A stretch of 64,000 nt of DNA from Plotosus lineatus. Taxonomy: Eukaryota; Chordata; Actinopteri; Siluriformes; Plotosidae. Under the pieces are notes generated by a model. It was not told the DNA's origin, ran no database searches, and saw only the letters and a program-made list of their open reading frames with translations. The translations under genes and the position numbers were made by a program. The DNA is taken from contig CM045729.1 in NCBI GenBank assembly GCA_024760905.1, forward strand, positions 78,827,550-78,891,549, written 5' to 3'. Of this stretch, positions 46,861 to 60,854 are shown in pieces. The stretch's first letter is position 1, and the number at the start of each line of letters is the position of its first letter.

Positions 46861-47482
46861 CATTTCCCAGTCTGTAGCATCAAAAACAAACCTGTCGAGC
46901 TGCAGTGGTTTCCTCAGTCTGCACCTGGACTGTTTTAACTAGTGGTCTTCGGTGACAGATTTCAGGTTTAAAAGCAGGAATCAGAGACAGAGCGAGGTGG
47001 TCTGAGATCCCGATATGAGGCAGAGGAATGACTTTACAGGCATCTGCGATGTTGGCGTACACCTGGTCTCTCGTTGGAAAACTCACATTTTTGATGAAAC
47101 CAGGCAGGACAGACTTCAGGTTTGCAGGATTAAAGTCTCGTGCCGCGATTACAACACCGTGCAGCTGCGCTGTTAGCTGTTTGTTAATGGAGTGTTGTAG
47201 TAGCTCCATAGCTAGCTTAGCATTGTCTCGGGGTGGCACATGATCTGCAATTATAACTAAAGATGTAAGCAGATAAAAAGTTCTTCACTTCGATTAGTTT
47301 ACTGGTTATACTTTTACTGACTGATTGATTCACTTCACTTCTGTTATCATTTTAAAATCTGTTATGGACATCTGACTTCCACCACCGCAGTGTCTTCAGT
47401 GTTTTTCATTGTCTTTAGATTGCAGTTTATATATGTGTCTTGCTACTATGACAACCAAATTTCCTTTGGGGTTGAATAAATC

Positions 47483-47522
47483 TCTTTCTCTCTCTCTCTC
47501 TCTCGCTCTCTCTCTCTCTCAC
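47483..47522. repeat. TC microsatellite
   Basis: TC run with one CG interruption. Confidence 0.9.
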
Positions 47523-47544
47523 TCAACAAACTGTCCTACCACAG

Positions 47545-47662
47545 CATATTTTCAAAGCTGCTTAATCCTAATTAGGGTCGCAGGGGGGCTGGCACCCATC
47601 CCAGCTGACTCTGGGGGAGGGCAATGTCCACACCAAACAGCTCTACAGGCCATCGCAGGTTT
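47545..47662 (-). mobile_element. V-SINE/DANA-like SINE (S2), tail fragment
   Basis: CTGCTTAATCCTAATTAGGG and CAGGCCATCGCAGG; only the tail is present. Confidence 0.85.
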
Positions 47663-47802
47663 GTAAATAATAATATAGTATATGATGTAATTTTGAACTC
47701 TTTTATTTACCCTTCTGTCTTGTTCATTAAATTCCAACATCCCCAGAAAGTCCAAATATAATAAAATATTTACTTCCGATGATTTCAGAGAGGTTTTGTT
47801 CT

Positions 47803-48066
47803 TAGGGCGGAACGGTGGTTACTGTGTTCACCTCACAGCAAGAAGAGCTCGTTGCATTTCTCTGCGGAGTTTACATGGTCTACCTGTGCTTGCATGGGTT
47901 CCCTCTGGGTACACCAGTTTCATCCTGCAGTCCAAAAACATGCACAGTGTGCTATCTGATTGTGATAAATTGCCGCTAGTGTGAGTGTGAATGGTTGTGA
48001 GTGTGCGGACTCTGTGATGGACTGGCTAACTGTTCAGGGTGGACTCTGCCCACACCTAGAGTCGGA
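47803..48066 (+). mobile_element. V-SINE/DANA-like SINE (S2)
   Basis: Head GGGCGGAACGGTGGTTACTG, CACCTCACAGCAAGAAG, core TCTGCGGAGTTTACATGGTC, tail ACTGTTCAGGGTGGACTCTG. Truncated tail. Confidence 0.8.
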
Positions 48067-48195
48067 TTTTATTTTAATATTATCTTAAATGGCCTGAATG
48101 AATTGAAAAGAGCACTCTGATGTTTTTAACCCATATTTGTAGAATGTCTGTCGAAGCCAAACAGAAATTGAAATATATGGATATTATACAGTGCA

Positions 48196-48545
48196 GTTCA
48201 TTTTCTGTAACCGCTTAATCATAATTAGGGTCACGGGGAGGCTGGCGCCCATCTCAGCCGACTCTGCGCAAGGGTGAATACACCCTGGACAGCTCACTGG
48301 GCCACTGCAGGGTAGAATCATGCTGACTCTTGAAGGTCAGCAATGAAACTCACCATAGCTAGGGAAAGACATGGCTAGCCTTTGAGAGCCCAGTTAGCTG
48401 CACTGGGGGGACAATGACAACTCACTGACAGTGCTGCTTGAAGCCCCAACCTCGGGAACCTCGGGGTCAGTGACATCCCTGTGGGGACTCGAACCCCCAG
48501 CCTTAGGATCAGCAGTCCAGTGTCCTATACCACTAGACCACCACT
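48196..48545 (-). mobile_element. Composite SINE (S1 head and body, S2 tail)
   Basis: S2 tail (TTTTCTGTAACCGCTTAATC; GGGAGGCTGGCGCCC) joined at about 48310 to the S1 body (AGAATCATGCTGAC) and tRNA head (ACTCGAACCCCCAGCC; CCACTAGACCACCACTT). The S1 part carries an internal partial duplication around 48440-48480. Confidence 0.85.
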
Positions 48546-48757
48546 TACCTATAATACTGGTCCTTCTCAAAAAATTAGCATATTGTGATGAAGTTCATTA
48601 TTTTCTGTAAGGTACTGATAAATATTAAACTTTCATATATTTTAGATTGATTGCACACCAACTGAAATATTTCAGGTCTTTTATTGTTTTAATACTGATG
48701 ATTTTGGCATACAGCTCATGAAAACCCAAAATCCCTATCTCAAAAAATTAGCATATT

Positions 48758-49027
48758 GTTTTGGAGACAAAGTCAGAGAGGCTAGATTGAGATGGTTTGG
48801 ACATGTACAGAGGAGGGATAGTGAGTATATTGGTAGTAGGATGCTGAGGTTGGAACTACCAGGCAAAAGGCCCAGAGGAAGACCAAAGAGAAGATTTATG
48901 GATGTGGTGAAGGCGGACATGAAGGTCGTTGGAGTAAGAGTAGAAGATGCAGAGGATAGGGAGAGATGGAGGCAGATCATTTGCTGTGGCGACCCCTGAA
49001 GGGAACAGCCGAAAGGAAAAGAAGAAG
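48758..49027 (+). mobile_element. RTE-type LINE, 3' fragment, copy 4
   Basis: Frame FGDKVREARLRWFGHVQRRD, SEYIGSRMLRLELPGKRPRG, RPKRRFMDVVKADMKVVGV, ending CCGDP, followed by TGAAGGGAACAGCCGAAAGG and AAAAGAAGAAG. 5'-truncated. Confidence 0.93.
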
Positions 49028-49153
49028 TTCAGGTAGTCTAAACGAGATATTAACCTAATCATCTGAATCAACCAATTAACTCTTAAACACCTGCAAAAGA
49101 TTCCTGAGGCTTTTAAAAACTCCCAGCCTGGTTCATTACTCAAAACCGCAATC

Positions 49154-50641
49154 ATGGGTAAGACTGCCGACCTGACTGCTGTCCAGAAGGCCATCATTGA
49201 CACCCTCAAGCAAGAGGGTAAGACACAGAAAGAAATCTCTGAGCGAATAGGCTGTTCCCAGAGTGCTGTATCAAGGCACCTCAGTGGGACGTCTGTGGGA
49301 AGGAAAAAGTGTGGCAGAAAACGCTGCACAACCAGAAGAGGTGACGGGACCCTGAGGAAGATTGTGGAGAAGGGCCGATTCCAGACCTTGGGGGACCTGT
49401 GGAAGCAGTGGACTGAGCTACAGGTGCCACATTTCCCAGGTCAAGCCACTTTTGAACCAGAAACAGTGGCAGAAGGGCCTGACCTGGGCTACAGCGAAGC
49501 AGTACTGGACTGTTGCTCAGTGGTCCAAAGTACTTTTTTCGGATGAAAGCAAATTTTGTATTTCATTTGGAAATCAAGGTGCCAGAGTCTGGAGGAAGAC
49601 TGGGGAGAAGGAAATGCCAAAATGCCTGAAGTCCAGTGTCAAGTACCCACAGTCAGTGATGGTCTGGGGTGCCATGTCAGCTGCTGGTGTTGGTCCACTG
49701 TTTTATCAAGGGCAGGGTCAATGCAGCTAGCTATCAGGAGATTTTGGAACACTTCATGCTTCCTCCTTTTTCTTTCGGCTGTTCCCTTCAGGGGTCGCCA
49801 CAGCAAATGATCTGCCTCCATCTCTCCCTATCCTCTGCATCTTCTACTCTTACTCCAACGACCTTCATGTCCGCCTTCACCACATCCATGAATCGTCTCT
49901 TTGGTCTTCCTCTGGGCCTTCTGCCTGGTAGTTCCAACCTCAGCATCCTACTACCAATATACTCACTATCCCTCCTCTCTACATGTCCAAACCATCTCAA
50001 TCTAGCCTCTCTGACTTTGTCTCCAAAACATCTAACATGTGCTGTCCCTCTGATGTACTCATTTCTGATCCTATCCATCCTCGTTACTCCCAAAGAGAAC
50101 CTCAACATTTTCATCTCTGCTACCTCCAACTCTGACTCCTGTCTTTTCCCCAAGGTCACTGTCTCTAAACCATACAACATCGCTGGCCTCATCACCGTCT
50201 TGTACACTTTTCCCTTCATTCTTGCCGATACCCTCCTATCACACATCACACCGGACACTTTTCTCCAACCATTCCAACCTGCCTGCACACGCTTCTTCAC
50301 CTCTTCCACACTCTCCATTGCTCTGGATTGTTGAGCCTAAGTACTTAAAATCCTCCAGCTTCTTTATCTCTGCCCCCTGTAACCTCACCGTTCCTACCGG
50401 GTCCTTATCGTTCACACACATGTATTCTGTCTTACTGAGACTAACCTTCATTCCCCTCCTTTCCAGGGCATACCTCCACCTCTCTAGATTTTCCAGACCC
50501 AACACTGTGGATGAGCTTAAGGCCGCTATCGAAGCATCCTGGGCCTCCATAACACCTCAGCAGTGCCACAGGCTGATTGCCTCCATGCCACGCCGCATTG
50601 AAGCAGTCATTTCTGCAAAAGGATTCCCGACCAAGTATTGA
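49154..50641 (+). pseudogene. Tc1-like transposase, interrupted and deleted
   Basis: Starts MGKTADLTAVQKAIIDTLKQ with the paired helix-turn-helix (GKTQKEISERIGCSQSAVSR). A roughly 50-bp deletion near 49418 shifts frame. The first catalytic motif (VLFSDESKFCISFGN, about 49528) and SVMVWGAMSAAGVGP are present. After YQEILEHFML the sequence is replaced by the RTE insertion, with loss of the segment that should carry the second Asp and the Glu. The end (VDELKAAIEASWASITPQQ, PRRIEAVISAKGFPTKY, stop at 50641) is intact. Confidence 0.92.
49764..50494 (-). mobile_element. RTE-type LINE, 3' fragment, copy 5
   Basis: On the minus strand: NLERWRYALERRGMKVSLSK, TEYMCVNDKDPVGTVRLQGA, GSTIQSNGECG, a frameshift, then EVKKRVQAGWNGWRKVSGVM through CCGDP and the 3' tail. 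Opposite in orientation to copy 4, in the same transposon. Confidence 0.93.
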
Positions 50642-50934
50642 GTGCATAACTGAACATAATTATTTGAAGGTTGACTTTTTTTTTTTTTTTTCTCGGATGA
50701 AATATGCTAATTTTTTGAGACAGGGATTTTTGGTTTTTCTTTACTTTTTTGCCAAAATTATCAATATTAAAACAATAAAAGGCTTGAACTACTTCAGTTG
50801 TGTGTAATGATGCTAAAATATATGAAAGTCTAATGTTTATCAGTACATTACAGAAAATAATGAACTCTATCACAATATGCTAATTCTTTGAGAAGGACCT
50901 ATATATATATATACTGTATATTCTTAATTTTTGT

Positions 50935-51670
50935 ATTTTTACAACTAAAATAAAATAAGTAAATACTTGGTGCATTGGAAGGTGGGTGTGGCCAGCCAGT
51001 CAGAGACAAAGTTGTGCTGTGGTATGGCAAAGCACCTCATCAAGGAGGAACAAAAATCAGTGTCAAACCCCCACCCCCCACCCAGGTGATGGATGATGCA
51101 CCAGCAGAATTGTGTGGGAATATGGCATCAATGGTATGGAGGATAAACTACTAAAAGAGAATAATATTAATTTACTCTCAGAATAAAAACAATAACGGAA
51201 AGAAAAATTCAGGAAAAAATTCAACACTCTTTATCATGTACGCTTGGAGCCAAATTGAACCCAGGACAACACTGATGGATTGGGTTCAGATTGACCCCGA
51301 ACAGCACAGAAGGGTTCATCTGATCTCATCAGAACACAGCGGTCAGTCACAAGTAGCACAAAGAGACGATCGGAAACAGGCTCTGATGAAATATACTGTA
51401 CGACACGAACCGGTGCATCTCAATAGTTAGGAAATTTGGACCCAGCCCTTGCCCATCAGTCAGTCAGGTGCCAACGCTGTAATGTCGAGGCGATCGTAGG
51501 CCTCCGTCTCTTGCGATGTCTTACACAACAGATCGTTTCTGTGGCATCCGGTTATCTACAGACTCCGTTTACATTCTTGTCAGTAGATGCTCAAAGAATC
51601 TTGCTGGTATCGCTGTCCGGTTCTGTTCTCTGGCGTTCGGGCCGTTAGAACACGGAATTACGAGTGTGAC
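50935..51670. other. No gene recognised
   Basis: Unique-looking sequence with no recognised coding or repeat content. Confidence 0.4.
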
Positions 51671-51674
51671 TTCC

Positions 51675-51828
51675 GTTTGTGGTGGTTCAGTGGTTGAAGC
51701 TTGGAGCTGTTGGTCAAATGATCAAAATCTTCAAGCCCCATTACAACCAATCTGCCACTGCTGGGCCCTCGAGCGAGGCCCTTAACCCTAGACTGCTCAG
51801 CTGTACAAATGACGTAAACTGGATTTAA
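51675..51828 (+). mobile_element. Fish SINE family S4
   Basis: GGTGGTTCAGTGGTTGAAGC (tRNA-like A box), TCTGCCACTGCTGGGCCCTC, GAGGCCCTTAACCCTAGACT and CTCAGCTGTACAAATGACGT, a widespread fish SINE pattern. Confidence 0.7.
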
Positions 51829-53799
51829 AGGAGAAGGCAGCTCTCGTTAATCTCGTTCAAATATTCCGTGTGCAAACTCCGAGGCCGATAGTTTCCGCTT
51901 CAAATGTGCGCTCACTGATCGTATACCATCGCATTACCATTTCCTTTCCCTGGAACCCGCAACCCGGCCCGGCAGAACCGTGAATCACTTCCTACTACGG
52001 GTGTTGTTGAAGGTACTACTCGTACAGCACGGAAAATAAGAGTTCAGGAGCTCTGGTTGTGAGAGTGTACCAGCTGGGGGCAGTGTAACTCTGCCAGGGC
52101 AGGATGGAGACAGCAGGATGCAACAATGAGCTCCTGAGTGAAATTAAATTACACAGTGATTCATGAGCTTCAGAGGACGGTTGAGGCAGACCATCCTTTA
52201 GAGAAATTATTTATTTAAAAACGGTCTCTTTCGACCGACGTCACGTACAGGTTTTGGCACATCACTGAGAGCAAGATGGTCGAAAACTGTGGACAATTAT
52301 TTATTTTTTACGTCTAAAACCATCCAGTTTGCTCTCAAAAATAGCGAGTGTGAATCTTGTCAGTGCCGTTCCGACTTTTATTCGCATCATTTCTACCAGA
52401 ACCCAGACTAACGAGATTATATCTGCTCATGTCACGACCATCAAACTGGTCCAGATGATACAAGCGGCGTCAGAAAGTGGTGAGTAAACTCACAGCCCAT
52501 AATAACCAAGTCGATCTTAACTTCCAGAAACAGGTGAGCGACGAGGTTTCAGTGGAAGACTGGCTGCTCCGACCCAAGTCTCGGAGTTCACAAACAAAAT
52601 GGATCAATTTAATCTTACATTCCATTGTTCAGATGAAAGTTTTATTAATCTCCTCATAAAACTGCGAGGGTGTTACCATAGGTCAATAGATATTACCGTC
52701 AAATAATAGTCATCCATTAAAGTGGCGTTATGTGGCACCCGCAGGGTTTAATTGGAAATTCATGGAGACGCTGACAGGAACAATATGACAGCTGAGGGTG
52801 AAGAGTTGACATGGAGGTCTAATTTAATTCCGAATCAATCTGTAACTGCAGCTCTTGAAGCAGAGTCAAGTGTGGAGACGTCTGCTGAACATCTACTGGG
52901 AAAGGAAGTGGAGGGGGGGGGACGGGGGGGGGGGGACAGGGGGGGAGAAAGACAACATTTGTCTTCCAAAGCTTTCTACACAATCTGCTTGACTGGGGTG
53001 TTGTACATCATGGCACATTTGACTGAGTAACAAAAGCAGTCTCTTGGAAAGGCATTATTTATTACATACAGACAGACAGAGACAGAGACAGACAGACAGA
53101 CAGACTAAGCAGAGGAAATTAAGGCTTCGTAAACACCAAAGCTCCAAAACTGTCCTGTTATACTGAACAAGAGGTCTATCTCACCAAACACACGGTCCTG
53201 CAGCTGCCGTTTGACTTAATTACCCAGTAATTAGCTCAATGACATCGTAATGAAGATTTCTAGCTTTTTTATTATTTAAAAAAACACGAAGAAGAAGGAG
53301 GAGGAGGAGGAGGAGGAGGCAGCTTTGGCATTGGCGCCCTCGCTATGGCTGGTATGAAATCCAACCAGGTGGGCAGGATTCGTCTTGCACTAAATTGCGT
53401 TGACGTTATTAAGGAACGGTGGGGTGAAGAACAGGGTGGTGCTGGTGAGGGACGGGGAGGGGGACGGGGGGACCAGATAAACTGTAGGGCAGTTTGGAGA
53501 GATGAGGTTGGAAGAAGGTTAATGTAGCAGACAAATGGGCCAATAAAAGCAATATTGAGATGAATAGCAGCTGGCAGGGCAGGAGATGACAGACCCAGGC
53601 AGCCATGCTAACAAAGCCACAAACTGATAAATGTGGACTAATAGAGATGGCAACCTGCTCTGTCAAGATTAGATCTGTAAATAAATAAATAAATAAAATA
53701 TGATTACAGATAGACCAGCCAATGGCTCGCTCACGGATTGAAGGGGCGGGGTTGAGGGGGGGAAAAAAGACGAGGGACTCATTTTCATCTGGAATAAAG
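51829..53799. other. Mostly unique sequence downstream of the R3HDM1-like gene
   Basis: No exon recognised. Contains G-runs (52909-52945), an AGAC repeat (about 53070-53105), a GAG/AGG repeat (53289-53321) and an AAAT repeat (53677-53695). Confidence 0.4.
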
Positions 53800-53818
53800 A
53801 CGTCATTTGGTGTAAACA

Positions 53819-53824
53819 TTTATT
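53819..53824 (-). terminator. Candidate poly(A) signal AATAAA
   Basis: AATAAA on the minus strand, about 1.3 kb after the stop codon of the R3HDM1-like gene. Other AATAAA-like sites lie in the AT-rich stretch 53915-53960, so the actual cleavage site is uncertain. Confidence 0.4.
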
Positions 53825-54050
53825 GGTTTTCAAACTGAAATAAAAATGACACCAAGTAAACATTAAACAGCCTTTCAGAATCCACAGATTTTCTTTGAGA
53901 AAGCAAAGAAAAAATATATTTATTTATATATATTTATAGATTTATTTATATAGCGAATTGTATAAATGTGCAAATTTCTTTTTTTGTTTTTTCCAGTGAC
54001 CCAGTACATAATTTTTTAAAAAGATTTTCAAAATCAAACTTCTGACAAGG

Positions 54051-54101
<51 letters not shown>

Positions 54102-54592
54102 GGAGAGGAAGAGTAGGATCGTTGGGATGAGGATTATTAAAATAGCGGTGAGGACGATCTGCTGCAACATCTTAAATAAAGTTAAAATCAAGAACAGAAA
54201 AAAATAAATCCCCAAAACAATCCTGATAAAAAACAAACCAAAAAAAAAAAAAACAGCCTGTGCCTATTCCCGACATCCAGAGGAAATGAAAACAATGGTA
54301 TTATTCAGCTACTATATAAATTATTTACAAAACAATTCATGGGTCGTCATTTTATACGAGACACTGAGGCGTTTTTGTTTTTCTTGGTCTGAGAAAAAGC
54401 AAAGTCTGCCTCTGATCGAAGGCACAACGCGAGACCCGCTGCGTAGCACACAGGTGACTCCAAGATTTAACCGCGCACAAGAGGGTGAGCACTGGTACAG
54501 AGGGGCAGCTGTGCACCAGGAGGGCCTCAAACTGGCGGGGGGTTGTATACACATGTGGACCGGGGCAGGAGAAACTTTTTGGGCTGATATCA

Positions 54593-54597
<5 letters not shown>

Positions 54598-54630
<33 letters not shown>
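54598..54630. repeat. Poly(A/T) tract
   Basis: A-run of about 33 on the plus strand, poly(T) in the sense of the host gene. Confidence 0.97.
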
Positions 54631-54632
<2 letters not shown>

Positions 54633-55131
54633 GACAGAGAGAGGGGGAGTGAGAAAAAAATTAAAAGTAGAAAAAAAAAAAATCATCATATCAATCATAG
54701 GAGTTTCCTTTTCCTCCTGAGAGTGTCTATAACTAACGTGGAGACAATAATAATAATAATAATAATAATATTAATATTAACAATAATAACTGAATGGGGA
54801 CTGGGGGGGGAATTGGGTGACTCAGAAGTCAGAAGGAAAGAGATGAAGGTGAGGCAGGAAGGGGTGCTGGTAGGTCACAGTTAACACTCTTGCCGAGAGC
54901 TGGTGCTTTACGTTCCAGACCAGGTCGCTCACCATGGGTGTGAGTGAAGGGTGTGTTGAGCACGTGGCTCATTTGCTCCCTGTGACACCGTGCCCAGAGA
55001 GGATGGAGACACAATAGTCGGTGGGGAGTGGATCGAGGAGAGAAAGGAGGAGAGCAGGATCAGGAGGGGTGGGCTAGGTATGGGCACCGGACTTTTAGGA
55101 CCCCCTTGTGCACAGGTTCCTCTGGAGGCGG

Positions 55132-55193
55132 TCAGTTTGTGCATGGCTTTACACCCCCAGGCAGCTCTGTTATTGCCTGGACCTGCCCACTCA
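55132..55193 (-). CDS. r3hdm1: R3HDM1-like terminal exon with truncated RRM-like domain
   Basis: The acceptor is GCAG at the end of a very long T-rich tract (55197-55240). Joined to exon 8 in frame, it reads V-SGQVQAITELPGGVKPCTN and then TGA at 55132-55134. The SGQV..ITELP.G part aligns with the start of the RRM-like domain of R3HDM1 (family form SG.VLE.T.LPDGI), but the stop comes after about 19 codons, where the family continues for over 100 residues. Immediately downstream, similarity to the next helix of the domain appears to continue in another frame (about 55101-55139). Either the domain decayed in this gene copy, or the assembly has small indels, or a functional terminal exon lies elsewhere. 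Confidence 0.6.
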
Positions 55194-55196
55194 CTG

Positions 55197-55240
55197 CAAA
55201 AAAAAAAAAAAAAAAAGAAGAAAAAAAAAAAAAAAAAAAG
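55197..55240. repeat. A-rich tract forming the pyrimidine tract of the last exon
   Basis: A-run with two AAGAA interruptions; on the transcribed strand it is an uninterrupted T/C tract ending TTTGCAG. Confidence 0.95.
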
Positions 55241-55475
55241 AAGTGAGAGAGAATTCAGGCAGCGTGAATTAAGCGTCGTTAACTATTCAGGTTACCAGTC
55301 ATCCTTCTCGAACCATCTGTCATCTCCATGCAACATACCATCACCATCCATACACACCACATCTGGTATCCATTCATAAAAACTCCTACTTTCTTTCTTC
55401 TGTTTTAAATTATCTACTAATAATAAATAAATAGGCAGATACTTGGGAATAACAGACCAATCACAGTTTGAATTA

Positions 55476-55933
55476 CAGCGATCCCTCGCTACTCCGTGCT
55501 TTAGTTCCTGCAGCTTCAGTGCATCGCAGGTTTTTCAAAAATATTCATTGAAAAATAAAAAATAAAGAAATTAAGGAAAAATGCCACAAAACAAGGCCAA
55601 TTATGCAAAAAAAAAAAAAAAAAAAAAAAAAACCCAACCCAAAACCCCCCAACAAAACTACTTACATGTTTACGTGAGGCGCGCATCTGTATGTATGTGT
55701 GTGTGTGTGTGTGTGTGTGTATTTCTATTTTATTTACATCTTCTGCATCATTTTTGAAAGTTTAATTATTATTATTATAAGCATTTACAGCATTGAATAT
55801 GTATTTATTGATATTACAGACACATACATGTATGTATACGTCAGTCAGGGGGGTCGATCCTACTTCGTGGAAATTCAGTGGTCGCAGGGGGCGTCTCGGT
55901 CCCCGATTAACTGCAAAAAGTGAGGGATCCCTG
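55476..55933 (-). mobile_element. MITE M1, copy e, in the last intron of the R3HDM1-like gene
   Basis: Starts CAGCGATCCCTCGCTACTCC and ends AAAGTGAGGGATCCCTG. Contains an A-run and a TG repeat (about 55697-55720). Confidence 0.85.
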
Positions 55934-56316
55934 TAATACTCCGGGGTGCTGTAATTGTATTATTTATTAATTAGCACCCTTTCCGAAGCTTATGATTTGG
56001 ATTATATGGACAAAAGGGACCGCGAATCGGTTCTATTAAACCCGGGGTCGTGGGTGTGGTGCAGTGGGTCCGTGTATCCACTGCTCATAACTGCATATTT
56101 AATGACAAATCTCGCACATGGACCAATGCTGCCAGGGGCTTTAATTATAGCCGGGTCCTTTTGGTTATATAGAAAATACACGTTGCTCGTCTATTTTTAA
56201 ATTAGGTCTTAAGCTTTGGGAGGAGGAACAGTCGAGGGACGAAGATTTAATATTGAGGCCAATGTCACCGCTCCTGTCCTCTTTCTGCTTGCTTGCCCTC
56301 TCATTACGGACTTCAC

Positions 56317-56392
56317 CTACACTGAGATCTGTCGAGAGTGCCTTCCTGGGTCCTTTCCTGCCTCGACCGCTGTGCCGAATCCCCATTGGGCC
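56317..56392 (-). CDS. r3hdm1: R3HDM1-like exon 8 of 9 in window
   Basis: This 76-nt exon has acceptor TTAATGTAG and donor GTGAAG. It encodes GPMGIRHSGRGRK..., then RKALSTDLSV. The basic RHG.RG.R stretch followed by STDL is the family linker just before the C-terminal RRM-like domain. The exon ends one base into a codon. Open sequence past the donor is intronic read-through. Confidence 0.88.
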
Positions 56393-56575
56393 CTACATTA
56401 AAGGACAGAGGGAGAGAAATGAGTGTGGGGGGAAGAAGAGAAAGAGACATGTCCTTTTAAAATCTCTCCATCTGGCCTCGCGGCTCTGTGGCTGAGTGCC
56501 GCCATTTATTTGAAATATAGATTTCTCTGCGGATAATCACACTACACAAAAACTCCGGTGTCCGGTGAGGCTCAC

Positions 56576-56673
56576 CTGGTGATTGGGGATCATGGTGGGT
56601 GCGTGGAGCAAAGGAGGGCGAATCTGAGGGTTGTACTGAAGTGGCTGACCAAGGAGAGGGTACCGTGGATCAC
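56576..56673 (-). CDS. r3hdm1: R3HDM1-like exon 7 of 9 in window
   Basis: This 98-nt exon has acceptor TTTGACTAG and donor GTGAGC. It encodes GDPRYPLLGQPLQYNPQI..., then RPPLLH, MIPNHQ. The RYPLLGQPLQYNP block is nearly invariant in the family, which makes this one of the surest exons. It ends in phase 0. Confidence 0.93.
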
Positions 56674-56881
56674 CTAGTCAAACAACAAATCATTAAATCG
56701 CCAATTTGTGACAGAATATATATTTATATTTATATATTTTACTGCTAAATGACTTATCAATGAACATCAGCAGCGTTTTCTATCCCTGAAACCTACACGC
56801 TGCCATCCTTTTGCTATTATTAGCATGTCTTAACAGCACAGCTTGTCGAGGTTTGTCCTTCTCAGCGCACGTAGAACTCAC

Positions 56882-57029
56882 CTTGCCCAGGGACAATGGA
56901 TCTGGAGAACTGAGGCATGATGGGAAGCGAGGTGAGGCCGGGTCGGACGTTCTTGACGCTCGTCAGATGGGAGGGAGTGGGCGACTGCGCTGGGGATGTG
57001 GACGGGCTGCCGAGCTGAGTGCTGCTGCT
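56882..57029 (-). CDS. r3hdm1: R3HDM1-like exon 6 of 9 in window
   Basis: This 148-nt exon has acceptor CTTTCAG and donor GTGAGT. It encodes SSSTQLGSPSTSPAQSPTP..., then VRPGL, LPIMPQFSRSIVPGQ. The SPAQSP and IMPQFSRPFVPGQGD-type segments are conserved in R3HDM1; here P and F are replaced by S and I. The exon ends one base into a glycine codon. Confidence 0.9.
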
Positions 57030-57167
57030 CTGAAAGGAAGGCACAGAAGCAATGTCAAGTTAAGCGTTTAAACGCATATCAAGAGACGCAGTGGACCGCA
57101 CAGTAACGCTCCATGAGATATTTTAGATCTTCACCGCGGGCGAGCCAAATTAAACGGAGGTGCTTTA

Positions 57168-60607
<3,440 letters not shown>

Positions 60608-60632
60608 TTATTACTCCTGCATAAATTATTCA

Positions 60633-60854
<222 letters not shown>

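Larger units (their letters stand above)
44640..47260 (-). mobile_element. Rex1/CR1-like LINE with two SINE insertions
   Basis: On the minus strand: endonuclease remnant 47239-46880 (GVVIAARDFNPANLKSVLPG; VYANIADACKVIPLPHIGIS; DHLALSLIP), a linker, the start of reverse transcriptase (about 45780-45640: KATGPDRITGRVLKACADQ), palm (45583-45236: LNDYVPVSLTP; LDPHQFVYRSTENAI; DSAFNTVQPHKLVQKL; SNRPQ) and the C-terminal region to 44640 (LQWVVRMAEQVIGTRLPFLS-like; HPGHPLFSSLPS). S1 SINEs interrupt it at 45897-46247 and 46575-46860. Frameshifted and non-functional. Confidence 0.85.
48557..50900 (+). mobile_element. Tc1-like transposon type 2 with two RTE insertions
   Basis: Long inverted repeats of about 200 bp: left CTGGTCCTTCTCAAAAAATT, right, complemented, AGGTCCTTCTCAAAGAATTA. 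TA dinucleotides lie at both ends. Interrupted in the left repeat by an RTE fragment (48758-49027, plus) and in the transposase by another (49764-50494, minus). Confidence 0.93.
53800..55131 (-). other. r3hdm1: Probable 3' UTR of the R3HDM1-like gene
   Basis: This stretch follows the in-frame stop and has no further family coding similarity that I can find. It includes a homopolymer A/T tract (54598-54630), an AAT repeat (54747-54775), a TG/GA repeat (54058-54100) and AU-rich ATTTA-type sequence near 53915-53960, all common in 3' UTRs. The 3' boundary is inferred from the poly(A) signal. Confidence 0.45.

Noticed and set aside
49669..50334. 221-codon plus-strand frame, and similar ones at 752-1213, 29191-29958 and 36340-36879
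   Set aside because: They are antisense shadows of the RTE LINE C-terminal region; the minus strand carries the real LINE protein.
54286..54720. 144-codon plus-strand frame ending in a lysine run
   Set aside because: Much of it is a poly(A) tract, and it lies antisense to the likely 3' UTR; no recognisable domain.
54829..55014. Short minus-strand frames as further C-terminal exons of the R3HDM1-like gene
   Set aside because: Looked for the family end (TYTVLATFPS and HILERASSQ-like motifs) and found none here or elsewhere between 53800 and 55130.
56165..56316. Coding continuation after STDLSVG (EVRNERASKQKEDRS...)
   Set aside because: It follows a GTGAAG donor and does not resemble the family; joining to the acceptor at 55193 keeps frame and regains family similarity, so this is intronic read-through.
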